Of a DNA stretch of 64,000 bases, positions 31,492 to 42,453 are shown piece by piece; the first letter of the stretch is position 1; each line of letters begins with the position of its first letter. The stretch lies in assembly GCA_029058745.1 (NCBI GenBank), contig JAIDXM010000086.1, positions 1 through 64,000 of the forward strand. The letters run 5' to 3'. Origin of the DNA: Muribaculaceae bacterium (lineage in GTDB: Bacteria > Bacteroidota > Bacteroidia > Bacteroidales > Muribaculaceae). A program made the position numbers and the translations under genes. Under the pieces are notes generated by a model. The model had not been told where the DNA came from, searched no databases, and saw only the letters and a program-made list of their open reading frames with translations.

Positions 31492-31645
31492 ATCTTTAGT
31501 TGTCTGTTATCTGTTGCCTATTATCAGTTATATATTGTCGGTTGTCTGCATCATGCCGCCTGTGTTTTCGCAAAGCCGACAAAAGAAAAATCCCGGTCCC
31601 GCCGTAAAGCAAGACCGGGACATATATTCCTGTCAACCAACCCTA

Positions 31646-32365
31646 TCAGTCCCTGTTGCCTCCGAATATACGCAGAAGGAAAAGGAAGAGGTTGATGAAG
31701 TCGAGATAAAGATTGAAAGCTCCCATCGTGGCAAGCTTGTCGGCAAGCTGAGGTTCGAAATTGCCGGCCGCCATACGCTTGATCTGCTGGGTGTCCCATG
31801 CGGTGAGACCCGTGAAAATCAGCACTCCCACAATTGAGATAATCCACTCCATAGCACTGCTCTTCAGGAAAATATTCACCACACTGGCGATGATAAGTCC
31901 CAAAAGCGCCATCATCAGGTAGGAGCCCATCTTCGAAAGGTCAGACTTCGTGAAATAGCCATACACAGACATGGCCCCGAACGTACCCGCAGTGATGAAG
32001 AAAGTATAGACAATCGTGCCGAGTCGGTAAGCTATGAAGATAGGCGCGAGCCACACTCCCATCAACGCGGAGAACACGCAGAAAAGCGCGAGACACGTGG
32101 TGGTTGACATCTTCATCAGTCGAGCCGGAATCATAATGGCCATGGCTATCATTGCAATGGGGATTCCCCAGAACACCAACTGGTTGCCGAAGATGAACTG
32201 CATGGCCGGCACACTCGATGCCACGCCAAGCGCACAGAAAGCTGAGATAAGAAGACCCACAAACATGCGGATATATACCCTCTTGAGCACAGCGTTGGTC
32301 TGGTTGACAATAGTCCCCGTCCCGTAATAAGGAGGTGGGGTCATGTTTTGATTCTTGTAATCCAT
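31646..32365 (-). CDS. Bax inhibitor-1/YccA family membrane protein
   Basis: 239 aa, seven hydrophobic segments; FTGLTAWDTQQIKRMA...FNLYLDFINLFLFLLRIFG. Confidence 0.92.
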   Translation of the reverse strand: MDYKNQNMTPPPYYGTGTIVNQTNAVLKRVYIRMFVGLLISAFCALGVASSVPAMQFIFGNQLVFWGIPIAMIAMAIMIPARLMKMSTTTCLALFCVFSALMGVWLAPIFIAYRLGTIVYTFFITAGTFGAMSVYGYFTKSDLSKMGSYLMMALLGLIIASVVNIFLKSSAMEWIISIVGVLIFTGLTAWDTQQIKRMAAGNFEPQLADKLATMGAFNLYLDFINLFLFLLRIFGGNRD

Positions 32366-32475
32366 ATTATTAATGTTTTGATGTTATTCCTTACATTCCA
32401 GAGCAGGACGAAGCTCATACACACTCCTGGAAACAGCATCTGTTATTAGAGACAACAAATTCCATGCCAGGTTTA

Positions 32476-34263
32476 TTACATCCTCTCAGGCATTTCCATA
32501 CCGAGAAGACCAACTCCGGCCTTCAGAGTGCGTGCCACAACGGCAGACAACAACAGTCGGAGCCCCTTGACATTATCGTTTTCCTCCTTCAGAATAGAAT
32601 AGTCATGGTAGAACTGGTTATACTCCTTGGCGAGATCATAGCAATAGTTTGCTATCAAAGCCGGGGAATAAGTGCGTCCCGCCTCCTCCACCACTCCAGG
32701 GAAATCAGCCACCTTCTGGATGAGTGTGGATTCCTTCTCATTGGGGATGGCATCAGGGGTGGATGCCATGTCAACGCCGCCGGCCTTACGAACCACCGAC
32801 TGGATACGAGCATAGGTGTATTGCAGGAACGGGCCCGTATTGCCGTTGAAATCAATCGACTCCTTAGGATTGAAAAGCATGTTCTTCTTCGGGTCAACCT
32901 TCAGAAGGAAATACTTCAACGCGCCGAGTCCCACCATTCTCGCCACTTCGGCGGCCTCTTCGGCCGGCATGTCGGCGAATCGGTCCGCACTCATTTCGCG
33001 GGCATCCTCCACCATCTTGTCGAGAAGGTCGTCGGCGTCAACCACTGTCCCCTCTCTCGATTTCATCTTCCCTTCAGGGAGTTCCACCATACCGTATGAG
33101 AAATGGGTGAGGTCTTTGCCCCACTTGAATCCGAGCTTGTCAAGGAGCAACGAGAGCACCTGGAAATGATAGTTCTGCTCGTTTCCCACCACATACACCA
33201 TCTTATCGATGGGGAAATCCTGATAACGCAGTTTGGCGGTACCTATGTCCTGGGTCATATAGACTGAGGTGCCGTCGGCTCGCAGAAGCAGCTTATGGTC
33301 GAGGCCGTCGCCGGTGAGGTCGGCCCATACGGAGCCATCCTCCTTGCGATACATTATCCCCTTCTCTATACCACCGAGCACGAGGTCTTTCCCCTCGAGG
33401 TATGTGTCTGACTCGTAATAAATCTTGTCGAAATCCACGCCAAGACGCTTGTAGGTCTCGTCGAATCCCTCATATACCCATCCGTTCATGGTCTTCCAAA
33501 GCTCCCGCACCTCCGGGTCTCCGGCCTCCCATTTGCGGAGCATCTCGCGGGCCTCAAGCATAAGCGGAGCCTGAGCCTTGGCTTCTTCCTCACCCATGCC
33601 CTGCTCCACAAGCTGTTTCACCTCCTCACGGTAGTGCTTGTCGAAAGCCACATAGAAATCACCGATAAGATGGTCGCCCTTCTTGCCAGACGACTCCGGA
33701 GTGGCCCCATCGCCCCATTTCTGCCACGCCAGCATCGACTTGCAGATATGGATGCCACGGTCGTTGACGATATTGGTCTTGACAACCTTATGTCCGTTGG
33801 CCGCGAGTATGCATGAAAGCGAGTAGCCGAGAAGGTTGTTGCGCACATGTCCGAGATGGAGCGGCTTGTTTGTGTTGGGCGATGAATATTCCACCATGAC
33901 AAGGTCGGAATCCTCATCAGCCTTGCGGAATCCATAGTCCGGGCAGGAAGCTATCGAGTGAAGGATGTCGAGCCAGAACGCAGGATTGACCGTGAGATTC
34001 AGGAAGCCCTTCACGACATTGAACTTGCTCACGGCAGGCTCGTTTGCCACAAGCCATTCCCCTATTTCCGTGGCGGTAGCCTCAGGACTCTTGTGCGACG
34101 CCTTCAGATAAGGGAACACCACGATTGTCAGATTTCCCTCGAATTCCTTGCGTGTCTGCTGCGGAACTATCGAGTCGGGGGCAACACTCGTTGCGTACAA
34201 CTTTTCCAGAGCCGCGCTGACGGCTCCCGCGATAATAGATTCTATTGCCATTGCTATTGTCAT
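32476..34263 (-). CDS. argS: Arginyl-tRNA synthetase
   Basis: 595 aa; EYSSPNTNKPLHLGHVRNNLLG class I signature; C-terminal anticodon domain. Confidence 0.97.
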   Translation of the reverse strand: MTIAMAIESIIAGAVSAALEKLYATSVAPDSIVPQQTRKEFEGNLTIVVFPYLKASHKSPEATATEIGEWLVANEPAVSKFNVVKGFLNLTVNPAFWLDILHSIASCPDYGFRKADEDSDLVMVEYSSPNTNKPLHLGHVRNNLLGYSLSCILAANGHKVVKTNIVNDRGIHICKSMLAWQKWGDGATPESSGKKGDHLIGDFYVAFDKHYREEVKQLVEQGMGEEEAKAQAPLMLEAREMLRKWEAGDPEVRELWKTMNGWVYEGFDETYKRLGVDFDKIYYESDTYLEGKDLVLGGIEKGIMYRKEDGSVWADLTGDGLDHKLLLRADGTSVYMTQDIGTAKLRYQDFPIDKMVYVVGNEQNYHFQVLSLLLDKLGFKWGKDLTHFSYGMVELPEGKMKSREGTVVDADDLLDKMVEDAREMSADRFADMPAEEAAEVARMVGLGALKYFLLKVDPKKNMLFNPKESIDFNGNTGPFLQYTYARIQSVVRKAGGVDMASTPDAIPNEKESTLIQKVADFPGVVEEAGRTYSPALIANYCYDLAKEYNQFYHDYSILKEENDNVKGLRLLLSAVVARTLKAGVGLLGMEMPERM

Positions 34264-34397
34264 TTCTTATTACCCGCAAATTTAACAAAAAAAAGCCATA
34301 AATAAAAATCGTCGCCAACCTCTGACAAAAACAAACCAAAAGGGAGCGTCAACAACTTATGCGACGCTCCCCCCTTTTCCTTCTTCTCCGCTTCAGG

Positions 34398-34661
34398 TCA
34401 TTTCCCGAGGTCTGCCGCAGGTTTGAACTTCACAGCCTTGCGTGCGGGGACAACGATTTTCTGCTTCGTGAGAGGATTGACACCCGTGCGCTCCGGCTTC
34501 TCCACCACAGAGAATGTGCCGAACCCTATCAGCTGCACCTTGTCGTCATTGGCGAGAGCCTGGCTGATTGATTCGAGACATGCGTCCAGGGCGGCCTTTG
34601 CAGCCACCTTGTTCAACGCCGCTTTCGCGGCGATTTCATTAACGAGTTCTGACTTGGTCAT
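34398..34661 (-). CDS. HU family DNA-binding protein
   Basis: 87 aa MTKSELVNEIAAKAALNKVAAKAALDACLESISQALANDDKVQLIGFGTFSVVEKPERTGVNPLTKQKIVVPARKAVKFKPAADLGK. Confidence 0.97.
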   Translation of the reverse strand: MTKSELVNEIAAKAALNKVAAKAALDACLESISQALANDDKVQLIGFGTFSVVEKPERTGVNPLTKQKIVVPARKAVKFKPAADLGK

Positions 34662-34828
34662 AATTTAGAATTTGATTCGTTTTTATATTTTTAACAATTT
34701 AAGGCAAATATACGACTTTCTTTATGTTTCAACAACATTTATGCCCTATTTTCTTTCCGGGGTCTCATTTTTTTTGTTATTCCGGTCGTTTTTAGCGTTA
34801 TTTATATGATAATTGTTAATTTTGCACC

Positions 34829-35593
34829 ATGTTTCGAAATTTAAGCGGTTTCGCGGCGTCAATTCCGCCCGTCACCAAAAATATCATCATCATCAACCTC
34901 ATAATATGGGTGGTGGAGGCAATTTTCCCGAGGTTCGCGGACACAATCGTGAATGTGCTCGGCCTACATTACTTCAGCGCGGGACGCTTCAATCCCTCGC
35001 AAGTCCTCACATACCTTTTCGTCCATGACCCGTCATCCCCGGCCCATGTGTTCTTCAACATGTTCACGCTTTGGATGTTCGGCAGCCTCCTTGAAAGGCT
35101 GTGGGGGTCGAAAAGATTCTTCATATTCTATTTCGTATGTGGAATCGGGGCGGCAATTGTCCAGGAGGCAGTATGGTCGCTGACCTGGATGAACGAATAT
35201 ATCAGCGGCATCGCACAGCTGAACGGAATCACAGTGCCGCATATGAAGGAGATTGTGGAGAAAGCCATCGCTTCCGGCGACCACGATTTCATGGCGGCAA
35301 TAGCCTCCTTCAAGAACCAGATGGTCACAATCGGAGCTTCCGGAGCGGTGTTCGGGATAATTCTCGGATTCGCGTTCGTATTTCCCGACCGTCCGATCTA
35401 TCTGTTTTTCATCCCAATCCCCATAAAAGCGAAATACATGATGATTGGATACGGGGTTATCGAGTTCTTTCTTGGCGTGGCCGGCAAAGACATGGTGGCT
35501 CATTTCGCGCATCTCGGCGGAATGTTGTTCGGCATCATCATATTGTTGTATTGGAAAAAGAAAGGCATTTTAAGAGGTGGGAGCTTTTATTGA
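34829..35593 (+). CDS. Rhomboid family intramembrane serine protease
   Basis: 254 aa; GASGAVFG catalytic Ser motif and AHFAHLGGMLFG His motif. Confidence 0.93.
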   Translation: MFRNLSGFAASIPPVTKNIIIINLIIWVVEAIFPRFADTIVNVLGLHYFSAGRFNPSQVLTYLFVHDPSSPAHVFFNMFTLWMFGSLLERLWGSKRFFIFYFVCGIGAAIVQEAVWSLTWMNEYISGIAQLNGITVPHMKEIVEKAIASGDHDFMAAIASFKNQMVTIGASGAVFGIILGFAFVFPDRPIYLFFIPIPIKAKYMMIGYGVIEFFLGVAGKDMVAHFAHLGGMLFGIIILLYWKKKGILRGGSFY

Positions 35594-36470
35594 TTATTAC
35601 ACACGGCTTTGCGGGTCAAAGACTCTCGCTTGTCTCATCGGGATAAACATCCTGGTTTTCCTGACAGTGTGGATTGCCACATTCACAAGCGACACGTCTG
35701 CCGTGCACGACAACTTCACGAAGTTATGGCTTTGCGTGTCTTCAAACCCGCAAGAGGCCCTGTGCCGCCCCTGGACATTGGCCACATACATGGTGACACA
35801 CTATGATTTCTTTCATATATTGTTCAACATGCTTTGGCTTTACTGGTTCAGCGTCATGCGCTACCCCTACAATGGCAAGGATATTCTATGGCTTTACATT
35901 GGTGGAGGACTGGCAGGAGGGCTGGCATATCTTGGAGCCACTGCTCTGTGGCCGTCGCTGTCAATCCCGGGAGCATATCTCTGCGGGGCCTCGGCGTCGG
36001 TGCTTTCAGTAATGACAGCCTTAGCCGTGAAATGTCCCGACAGAAGAATAAATCTCTTCCTGATAGGGTCTGTTAAGCTAAAATGGGTCACAATAGCATG
36101 TATAGCCCTCACATTCCTTGGAATCGGAGGAGGAAACCAAGGCGCGCAAAGCGCACATCTGGGCGGGGTGGCTTTCGGGCTGGCATACGCGTTCTGCGGG
36201 AAATCGCTCTTCCGGAGGAAAAACACGGCAGACAACCTATCAGACAGAAACCGGCACGCAGATAAAATAAGGAGCCCCTTTGCCGGGAAACGGAGCTACG
36301 TGAAAAGAGATGGCAAGGCTGTGGCAAAGGCCGCGTCAGGCCGCCTATCCGATTCCGCACGCCTCGACCAGCTCCTTGACAAAATAAGACATTCGGGATT
36401 CCCGTCACTGACCAAAGGTGAAGTCAACGAACTCAATGAGCTATCCCGAAGAATCGACAAAATGCAATAA
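35577..36470 (+). CDS. Rhomboid family intramembrane serine protease, second copy
   Basis: 297 aa; CGASASVLS and SAHLGGVAFG; start overlaps the end of the first rhomboid. Confidence 0.88.
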   Translation: MGAFIDYYTRLCGSKTLACLIGINILVFLTVWIATFTSDTSAVHDNFTKLWLCVSSNPQEALCRPWTLATYMVTHYDFFHILFNMLWLYWFSVMRYPYNGKDILWLYIGGGLAGGLAYLGATALWPSLSIPGAYLCGASASVLSVMTALAVKCPDRRINLFLIGSVKLKWVTIACIALTFLGIGGGNQGAQSAHLGGVAFGLAYAFCGKSLFRRKNTADNLSDRNRHADKIRSPFAGKRSYVKRDGKAVAKAASGRLSDSARLDQLLDKIRHSGFPSLTKGEVNELNELSRRIDKMQ

Positions 36471-36517
36471 CCTGTATGACGGGAAAACGCCTGTCATGCA
36501 TATAAAAGAATAATCAT

Positions 36518-37621
36518 ATGCTGTCTATCCCTATAGTGAGTCCGATGTTCAGGATGGTGATGAGAATCATATCGATTGTTGTCTGGGCACTCACCGCGCT
36601 ATCGGCTTTCGGAGGAAAATTCAACCCCGAATTCTTTACCATACCGGCGGTGCTTTGTCTTGCCCTCCCCTATCTTGGGATTCTGTCGATAATCCTGACA
36701 ATCTTCTGGGCCGTCACAGGACGTTTCTTCTTCACAGCGTTAGGCGTGTTAGCCATCATAGCCTGCATAGGGCCTATGAGCCAGGCAATGCCTATAAGTT
36801 TCCCCAAAAAGGCCGACGACGGGCAACAGACGTTCAAGATTATGTCTTGGAACGTGCTTCACAATCAAGACCTTCGCAAACCCGACTATCCCGGCAACAG
36901 GCCGCTGGAATATATGATTGACTCAGAGGCAGACATAATATGCCTCGCGGAAGTCAACAACTTCGGACGGGAAGAGATGGGGAACGCTCCGCAACAGACC
37001 ATCGACTCCCTGTTCAGGATTTATCCTTACAGGGCAGGACAAACATACTCCGACATAAAGATTCTCTCAAAATACCCTGTGGAAAGAATCGAGACTGGAA
37101 GACAAAAATCGGGCGGCCAACCCAGATTTGACATTTTTAAAGTCAACATGCCGGGTCATATATTGACAGTGGCCATGGTGCATCTCTATTCCTACGACCT
37201 CTCTGAGGAGGAGCGGCAGGTAGTCACCGAAATCAAGTCTGTCAATACCGCGAAATCAAGCGTAAAGGAGTTGAAAGGCTCCATCCTTTCCAAACTCCGG
37301 AACGCCTTCCGGATGAGAGCGCAGAACGCCCAAGACCTCAGGGAGGCCATCGGCAACATCACAGGGCCTCTGATTGTATGCGGCGACTTCAACGATGTGC
37401 CGACGTCATGGACCTACAACATCGTAAAGGGCGACGATATGCATGACGCATATGCGGAGACTAATTTCGGCCCCACATTCACCTACAACCTCCATGCATT
37501 CTATTTCCATATAGACCAGATGCTATACCGGGGGCCGATTGAAGCCCTTGACCTGGAAGTGGGAAAAATCAACTCCTCCGACCATTATCCGCTTATCGGG
37601 GAATTCGCTTTCACAAAATAA
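36518..37621 (+). CDS. Endonuclease/exonuclease/phosphatase family membrane protein
   Basis: 367 aa; N-terminal TM segments; MSWNVLHNQD, CLAEVNN, VCGDFNDVPTS, SSDHYPLIGEF. Confidence 0.9.
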   Translation: MLSIPIVSPMFRMVMRIISIVVWALTALSAFGGKFNPEFFTIPAVLCLALPYLGILSIILTIFWAVTGRFFFTALGVLAIIACIGPMSQAMPISFPKKADDGQQTFKIMSWNVLHNQDLRKPDYPGNRPLEYMIDSEADIICLAEVNNFGREEMGNAPQQTIDSLFRIYPYRAGQTYSDIKILSKYPVERIETGRQKSGGQPRFDIFKVNMPGHILTVAMVHLYSYDLSEEERQVVTEIKSVNTAKSSVKELKGSILSKLRNAFRMRAQNAQDLREAIGNITGPLIVCGDFNDVPTSWTYNIVKGDDMHDAYAETNFGPTFTYNLHAFYFHIDQMLYRGPIEALDLEVGKINSSDHYPLIGEFAFTK

Positions 37622-37671
37622 ACACCTTTTAACCGATTAGTAAAGATAACGAAACTCAAACAACCGAATAT

Positions 37672-39783
37672 ATGAGACAACTGTTTTTTAAACTTGCGGC
37701 AGCGGCTCTAATCTGCTCCGCCTCTAATCCAGGAATTATGGCAGAAAACCATAAAAACCCGTTTCTGACCCCCTATACCACCAAATACCAGATTCCCCCT
37801 TTCGAGGAAATCCGTATTTCTGATTTCATCCCGGCAATAAAAGCCGGAATCGAGGAGCAGAAACAGAACATGTTCAGCATCACGGTGAACCGTGCCGTTC
37901 CCGACTTCGACAATACTATTCTGCCTCTTGAGAACCTTTCTCCGATTCTCGACAGGGTGGCGGGCGTATTCTACCACTACGACAACGCCCTGTCAACAGA
38001 GGAATTCGCCACCATGGCGGAAGAGGCTATACCACTCCTTAATGAAGCCGCAAATCAGCTAAACCTCAATGAATTGTTATTCCAGAAGATTCAGGACGTG
38101 TATAACAGACGCGACAAAATGGGACTCTCCAAGGTGCAACAGCGTGTCGTGGAGAAATACTACAGGGAGTTCGCTGAGCGTGGCGCGGCCCTTCCGGCTG
38201 AAAAGAAGAGTGAGCTGATTCAGGTGAACGATGAACTGTCCAAGCTCTTCATCCAATACAACAAGAATCTCCTTAACGCTACAAACTCATTTTTTGTGAC
38301 GGTATATGACAAAGAAGACCTCGCCGGACTTCCCGAATCGTCAATAGCACAGGCAGCAAAAGAGGCATCCGACCGTGGTCTCGACGGGCTGTGGGTGTTC
38401 ACCCTGCATGCGCCGAGCAGGCTCCCGGTGCTCCAGAGTGCGGAAAACCGTGGCCTACGCGAAGCAATATATAAGGGTTACACGAATCTCGCCTCTTACG
38501 GAGAGTTCAACAACTATCCTGTCATCGAGAAGATTGTGAAACTTCGCGCCCGAAAGGCAAAAATAATGGGCTTCGACAATTTCGCCCAGATGATGACCTC
38601 CAGGGTGATGGCAAAGACTCCGGAAGCGGCCTCCAACCTGCTCCTTCAGGTGTTCGAGCCGGCAGTGAAACGCAGTGCAGAGGAAGTTGCCGACATGCAG
38701 GCCATTGTGGATGCTGAAAAAGGCGGTTTCAAAATCGCTCCATGGGACTATTATTACTATGCCGGCAAGGTGAAGAAACAGAAATATGACCTCGACGAGG
38801 CGGAAGTGCGCCCGTATTTCTCGCTCGAGAATGTACTCCAGGGCCTCTTCTCCGCCGCAGAACGGCTTTACGGAATTAAAATGGTGGAGATGCCGGATGC
38901 TCCCAAATACATGGACGAAGTGACAGTCTATGAGGTGCAAGACGCGAAAACGGGGGAACATATCGCCGTGTTTATGACTGACTATTTCCCGCGTGCCACA
39001 AAACGTCAGGGGGCTTGGATGGAGCAGCTTCAGAGTTGCGGGATATATGAAGACGGCAACCGCCGACCAATCGTATATAATGTGGGCAACTTCACCCGCC
39101 CCACCGCAGACACTCCCGCCCTTCTCACCATAGATGAGGTGGAGACCACATTCCATGAATTCGGACATGCGCTGCAGGCAATACTCTCACAGGCCCCCTA
39201 CCGCTCAATTGCAGGAACCAACGTTGACCGCGACTATGTGGAGATGTGTTCCCAAATCAATGAACACTGGGCATTCGCTCCGGAACTGCTCAAGACATAT
39301 GCCCGTCACTACAAGACCGGCGAGACAATCCCTGACGAGCTGGTGAAAAAACTTAACGAGTCATCTAAATTCAATCAAGGTTTCGTCACCACAGAATTGG
39401 CCGGAGCCGCTCTTCTCGACCTGGCCTGGGGACAGACCGACGGCGAGGGTGTCGAGGTGTCTTCTTTCGAAAACAAGGTGGCTAAGGAAATCGGCATGCC
39501 TGAAGAGATTACCTTCCGCTATCGCTCTCCATATTTCAAGCATATATTCGGCGATGACGGGTATGCCTCTGGCTATTACACCTACCTTTGGGCTCAGGTG
39601 CTTGAGGCTGACGCTTGGGAGAAATTCGTGAAAAACGGCATATTCGACAAGAAGACCGCTCAGTCTTTCAAGAAAAACATACTTGAAAGTGGCGACACCG
39701 AAGACCCCATGGTGCTCTTCGAACGTTTCAGAGGCCATAAACCAGACCCCAGCGCACTCCTTCGTCTCCGTGGATTTGAATAA
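37672..39783 (+). CDS. M3 family metallopeptidase (peptidyl-dipeptidase Dcp-like), secreted
   Basis: 703 aa; signal peptide; TTFHEFGHALQAILSQ and NVDRDYVEMCSQINEHWA. Confidence 0.93.
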   Translation: MRQLFFKLAAAALICSASNPGIMAENHKNPFLTPYTTKYQIPPFEEIRISDFIPAIKAGIEEQKQNMFSITVNRAVPDFDNTILPLENLSPILDRVAGVFYHYDNALSTEEFATMAEEAIPLLNEAANQLNLNELLFQKIQDVYNRRDKMGLSKVQQRVVEKYYREFAERGAALPAEKKSELIQVNDELSKLFIQYNKNLLNATNSFFVTVYDKEDLAGLPESSIAQAAKEASDRGLDGLWVFTLHAPSRLPVLQSAENRGLREAIYKGYTNLASYGEFNNYPVIEKIVKLRARKAKIMGFDNFAQMMTSRVMAKTPEAASNLLLQVFEPAVKRSAEEVADMQAIVDAEKGGFKIAPWDYYYYAGKVKKQKYDLDEAEVRPYFSLENVLQGLFSAAERLYGIKMVEMPDAPKYMDEVTVYEVQDAKTGEHIAVFMTDYFPRATKRQGAWMEQLQSCGIYEDGNRRPIVYNVGNFTRPTADTPALLTIDEVETTFHEFGHALQAILSQAPYRSIAGTNVDRDYVEMCSQINEHWAFAPELLKTYARHYKTGETIPDELVKKLNESSKFNQGFVTTELAGAALLDLAWGQTDGEGVEVSSFENKVAKEIGMPEEITFRYRSPYFKHIFGDDGYASGYYTYLWAQVLEADAWEKFVKNGIFDKKTAQSFKKNILESGDTEDPMVLFERFRGHKPDPSALLRLRGFE

Positions 39784-39790
39784 TTACGAT

Positions 39791-40729
39791 ATGGACAATA
39801 CATACATGCGACGCGCCCTTCAACTCGCCCATGGCGGCGAAGGGCGCGTCGCTCCGAATCCGATGGTGGGAGCTGTGGTAGTGGCTCGCGGACGTATCAT
39901 AGGTGAAGGATTCCACCGCACATTCGGGGGCCCGCATGCCGAGGTCAACGCGATAGCATCAGTAAACGAGACCGACAGACCCCTTCTGAAAGAGGCGACG
40001 ATATATGTCACTCTCGAACCGTGTTCTCACTATGGCAAAACGCCCCCATGCGCCCGTCTTATCATTGACTCCGGGATTCCACGCGTGGTGACCGGAGCCC
40101 CAGACCCGAATCCGCTTGTGGCAGGACGTGGCATCAGGATGCTCCGCGAAGCCGGGATAGAAGTCACTGAGGGGGTGCTTCTCAAGGAGTGTCTCGACAT
40201 CAACAGGAGGTTCATGACCGCCCACACCTGCGGCCGGCCTTGGATACAGCTGAAATGGGCGCAAAGCGCCGACGGATTCATGGCGGCAACCGACATGAAT
40301 GGCAACCCGCTCCCGGTAAGATTCTCGAATCCCCTATCGGCGGTATGGATGCACCGTGAACGGGCCATGGCGGAAGCAATTATGGTGGGGGCCAACACTG
40401 CCGCCATCGACAAGCCCCGACTTGACGTAAGGCTCTGGAGCGGACGCAATCCCCGGATAATAGAATGCACCCACCGGATGGACCTCCACGCTCTCTTGGA
40501 AAGACTCCACTCAGAGGGAATCTCCTCTCTGATGGTGGAGGGAGGGCCCACCCTGCTCTCAAGTTTCATAAGAGAGGGGCTATTTGATGAAATAAGGATT
40601 GAGACGGCATCTCGCGCTCTCGGTTCCGGACTCCCGGCCCCTGACATCAACAGGCAGCTGTCATTCCCGTTGAAACAAGCTTTCTCATTTAAATGCAGAG
40701 GGAATGATATTACGGTTTTTAGACGTTAA
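39791..40729 (+). CDS. ribD: Bifunctional diaminohydroxyphosphoribosylaminopyrimidine deaminase / reductase
   Basis: MRRALQLAHGGEGRVAPNPMVGAVVVARGRIIGEGFHRTFGGPHAEVNAI...TLEPCSHYGKTPPCARLII. Confidence 0.95.
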   Translation: MDNTYMRRALQLAHGGEGRVAPNPMVGAVVVARGRIIGEGFHRTFGGPHAEVNAIASVNETDRPLLKEATIYVTLEPCSHYGKTPPCARLIIDSGIPRVVTGAPDPNPLVAGRGIRMLREAGIEVTEGVLLKECLDINRRFMTAHTCGRPWIQLKWAQSADGFMAATDMNGNPLPVRFSNPLSAVWMHRERAMAEAIMVGANTAAIDKPRLDVRLWSGRNPRIIECTHRMDLHALLERLHSEGISSLMVEGGPTLLSSFIREGLFDEIRIETASRALGSGLPAPDINRQLSFPLKQAFSFKCRGNDITVFRR

Positions 40730-40872
40730 AAAGCCTAAAAAAACGCTTAATAGTTAAAATCAACGACTTTTCTGCCTATTATTTCCACAAGAAATACTAA
40801 TTTTGCAGATTGTAACAAGTGCGTCATGTAAGCCGCGAACAATCGCAAGGCCCCACATGACACCAATAACCA

Positions 40873-42405
40873 ATGACATCAATAGTGAAAAAGTCACTCT
40901 TCCGCCGTAACACAATGCTACTCCCTGCATTCCTTGCAATCATGGGAGTGGCGGCTTCGTGCAACTCAAAAGAGACATCTTCCGACGACGTGGCAGTAAC
41001 CATATCCACTGTCGCCATAAAGAATTTCAACCTCAAAGCCGACACCAAGGTGATTGACAAGCTGGACTCTGTGTTCTTCTCAATCGACCTCGACCATGGT
41101 GTCATCTTCAACGCCGACTCGCTTCCTAAGGGGACAAGTATCGACAAGCTTATCCCTGTAATAACATTCTCCACCGGAATGTCTAAAGCGGAAATCGTCA
41201 TGAGCGGAGGCTCGGAAGAGGAGAAGAAAGTGGACTATCTGGAAAACCCGAATGACACAATCGACTTCACACGCGACGTGACTCTCAATGTCACCGCAGC
41301 TGACGGTGTCAATAACTATACTTACCGGATTAAGGTAAATGTACACGAACAAGAGCCGGACTCTCTGATGTGGGACAAAATGGCGGTGGCGAAGCTTCCG
41401 TCAAGACTCCCGTCTCCCATCTCCCAAAAAAGCGTGGAAATGGGCGGCAAAGCATATTCTGTGATACGCGAAAGCGACAACTCCCTCACTCTTTCTGTCT
41501 CCGACGACCTCTTCAAAGGAGTCTGGACAAAACAACAGCTCTCCATCGGGGCAAATCCGGACATCTCCTCCCTGGAAGCCACCGACGGCCATCTTTGGAT
41601 TCTCGATGCGGATGGGAACCTGCTGACGTCATCCGACGGCCTCCAATGGAACGCCACCGGTGAGAAATGGGTTTCCATAATTGGCCCGTATCTCGACTGT
41701 GTGCTCGGAATCAAGGACACACCCTCCGGGCTCGTGCATTGCCACTACCCCAAGATAGCCGGAATAAATGACCCGGAAGTTGACCCTGAGTTCCCCCTGT
41801 CGGGAAGAAGCGCCTTCAAGACCGTAGAGAATGAATGGACCTCACGGCCCACGGCTTTCTTCATAGGCGGCAAAACTCCTTCCGGCGACTTCTCCTCTGC
41901 CACCTGGGCATTCGACGGCAATTCATGGGTCACTCTCAACGAAGGAGAGCTCCCGGAATTGAATGGCGTCATGCTTGTGAAATACGTTACTTACAAAGGT
42001 GCCGGAATCATGAGCCTTGGAGAAGCCTACAATATCTGGCTCGCGATAGGCGGACAACTTTCCGACATGTCGGGCAATCCTGTGGCTTACATATCCCCTG
42101 ACAATGGAGTGACATGGAAACCTGGGTCGGTGTCCGTACAGCTTCCTGACTATTTCCCGGCTCTGTATGGCTCGGATGCCATCGTGATGGGCACATCGCT
42201 TGATGCTGATCTCTCCGACGCCTGGACACGCACTGCCACAAGAAGCGACAACTGGCTGAAGCCTTCATATACAATCGATGGTGACGAGATTTCCTGGATA
42301 TGCCCATATATCTACATAATCGGAGGCTATGACTCAAACGGCCACCTGTCAGACTCGATATGGCGCGGTGTGCTCGCACGTATGGCTTTCACCCCCATAA
42401 TCTGA
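40873..42405 (+). CDS. DUF6242-like lipoprotein of unknown function
   Basis: 510 aa; signal peptide ending VAASC; beta-propeller-like repeats; position between ribD and DUF6089/uppS as remembered from Bacteroides genomes. Confidence 0.7.
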   Translation: MTSIVKKSLFRRNTMLLPAFLAIMGVAASCNSKETSSDDVAVTISTVAIKNFNLKADTKVIDKLDSVFFSIDLDHGVIFNADSLPKGTSIDKLIPVITFSTGMSKAEIVMSGGSEEEKKVDYLENPNDTIDFTRDVTLNVTAADGVNNYTYRIKVNVHEQEPDSLMWDKMAVAKLPSRLPSPISQKSVEMGGKAYSVIRESDNSLTLSVSDDLFKGVWTKQQLSIGANPDISSLEATDGHLWILDADGNLLTSSDGLQWNATGEKWVSIIGPYLDCVLGIKDTPSGLVHCHYPKIAGINDPEVDPEFPLSGRSAFKTVENEWTSRPTAFFIGGKTPSGDFSSATWAFDGNSWVTLNEGELPELNGVMLVKYVTYKGAGIMSLGEAYNIWLAIGGQLSDMSGNPVAYISPDNGVTWKPGSVSVQLPDYFPALYGSDAIVMGTSLDADLSDAWTRTATRSDNWLKPSYTIDGDEISWICPYIYIIGGYDSNGHLSDSIWRGVLARMAFTPII

Positions 42406-42453
42406 CATCATTGAATATGCTATCTCTCTGACACTTCAAGACACCCCGACAAG

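Noticed and set aside
32464-33099. 211-aa plus-strand ORF opposite argS
   Set aside because: Shadow ORF antisense to argS with no recognisable domain.
38455-39168. 237-aa minus-strand ORF opposite the M3 peptidase
   Set aside because: Shadow ORF; His/Cys-rich antisense translation of a conserved gene.
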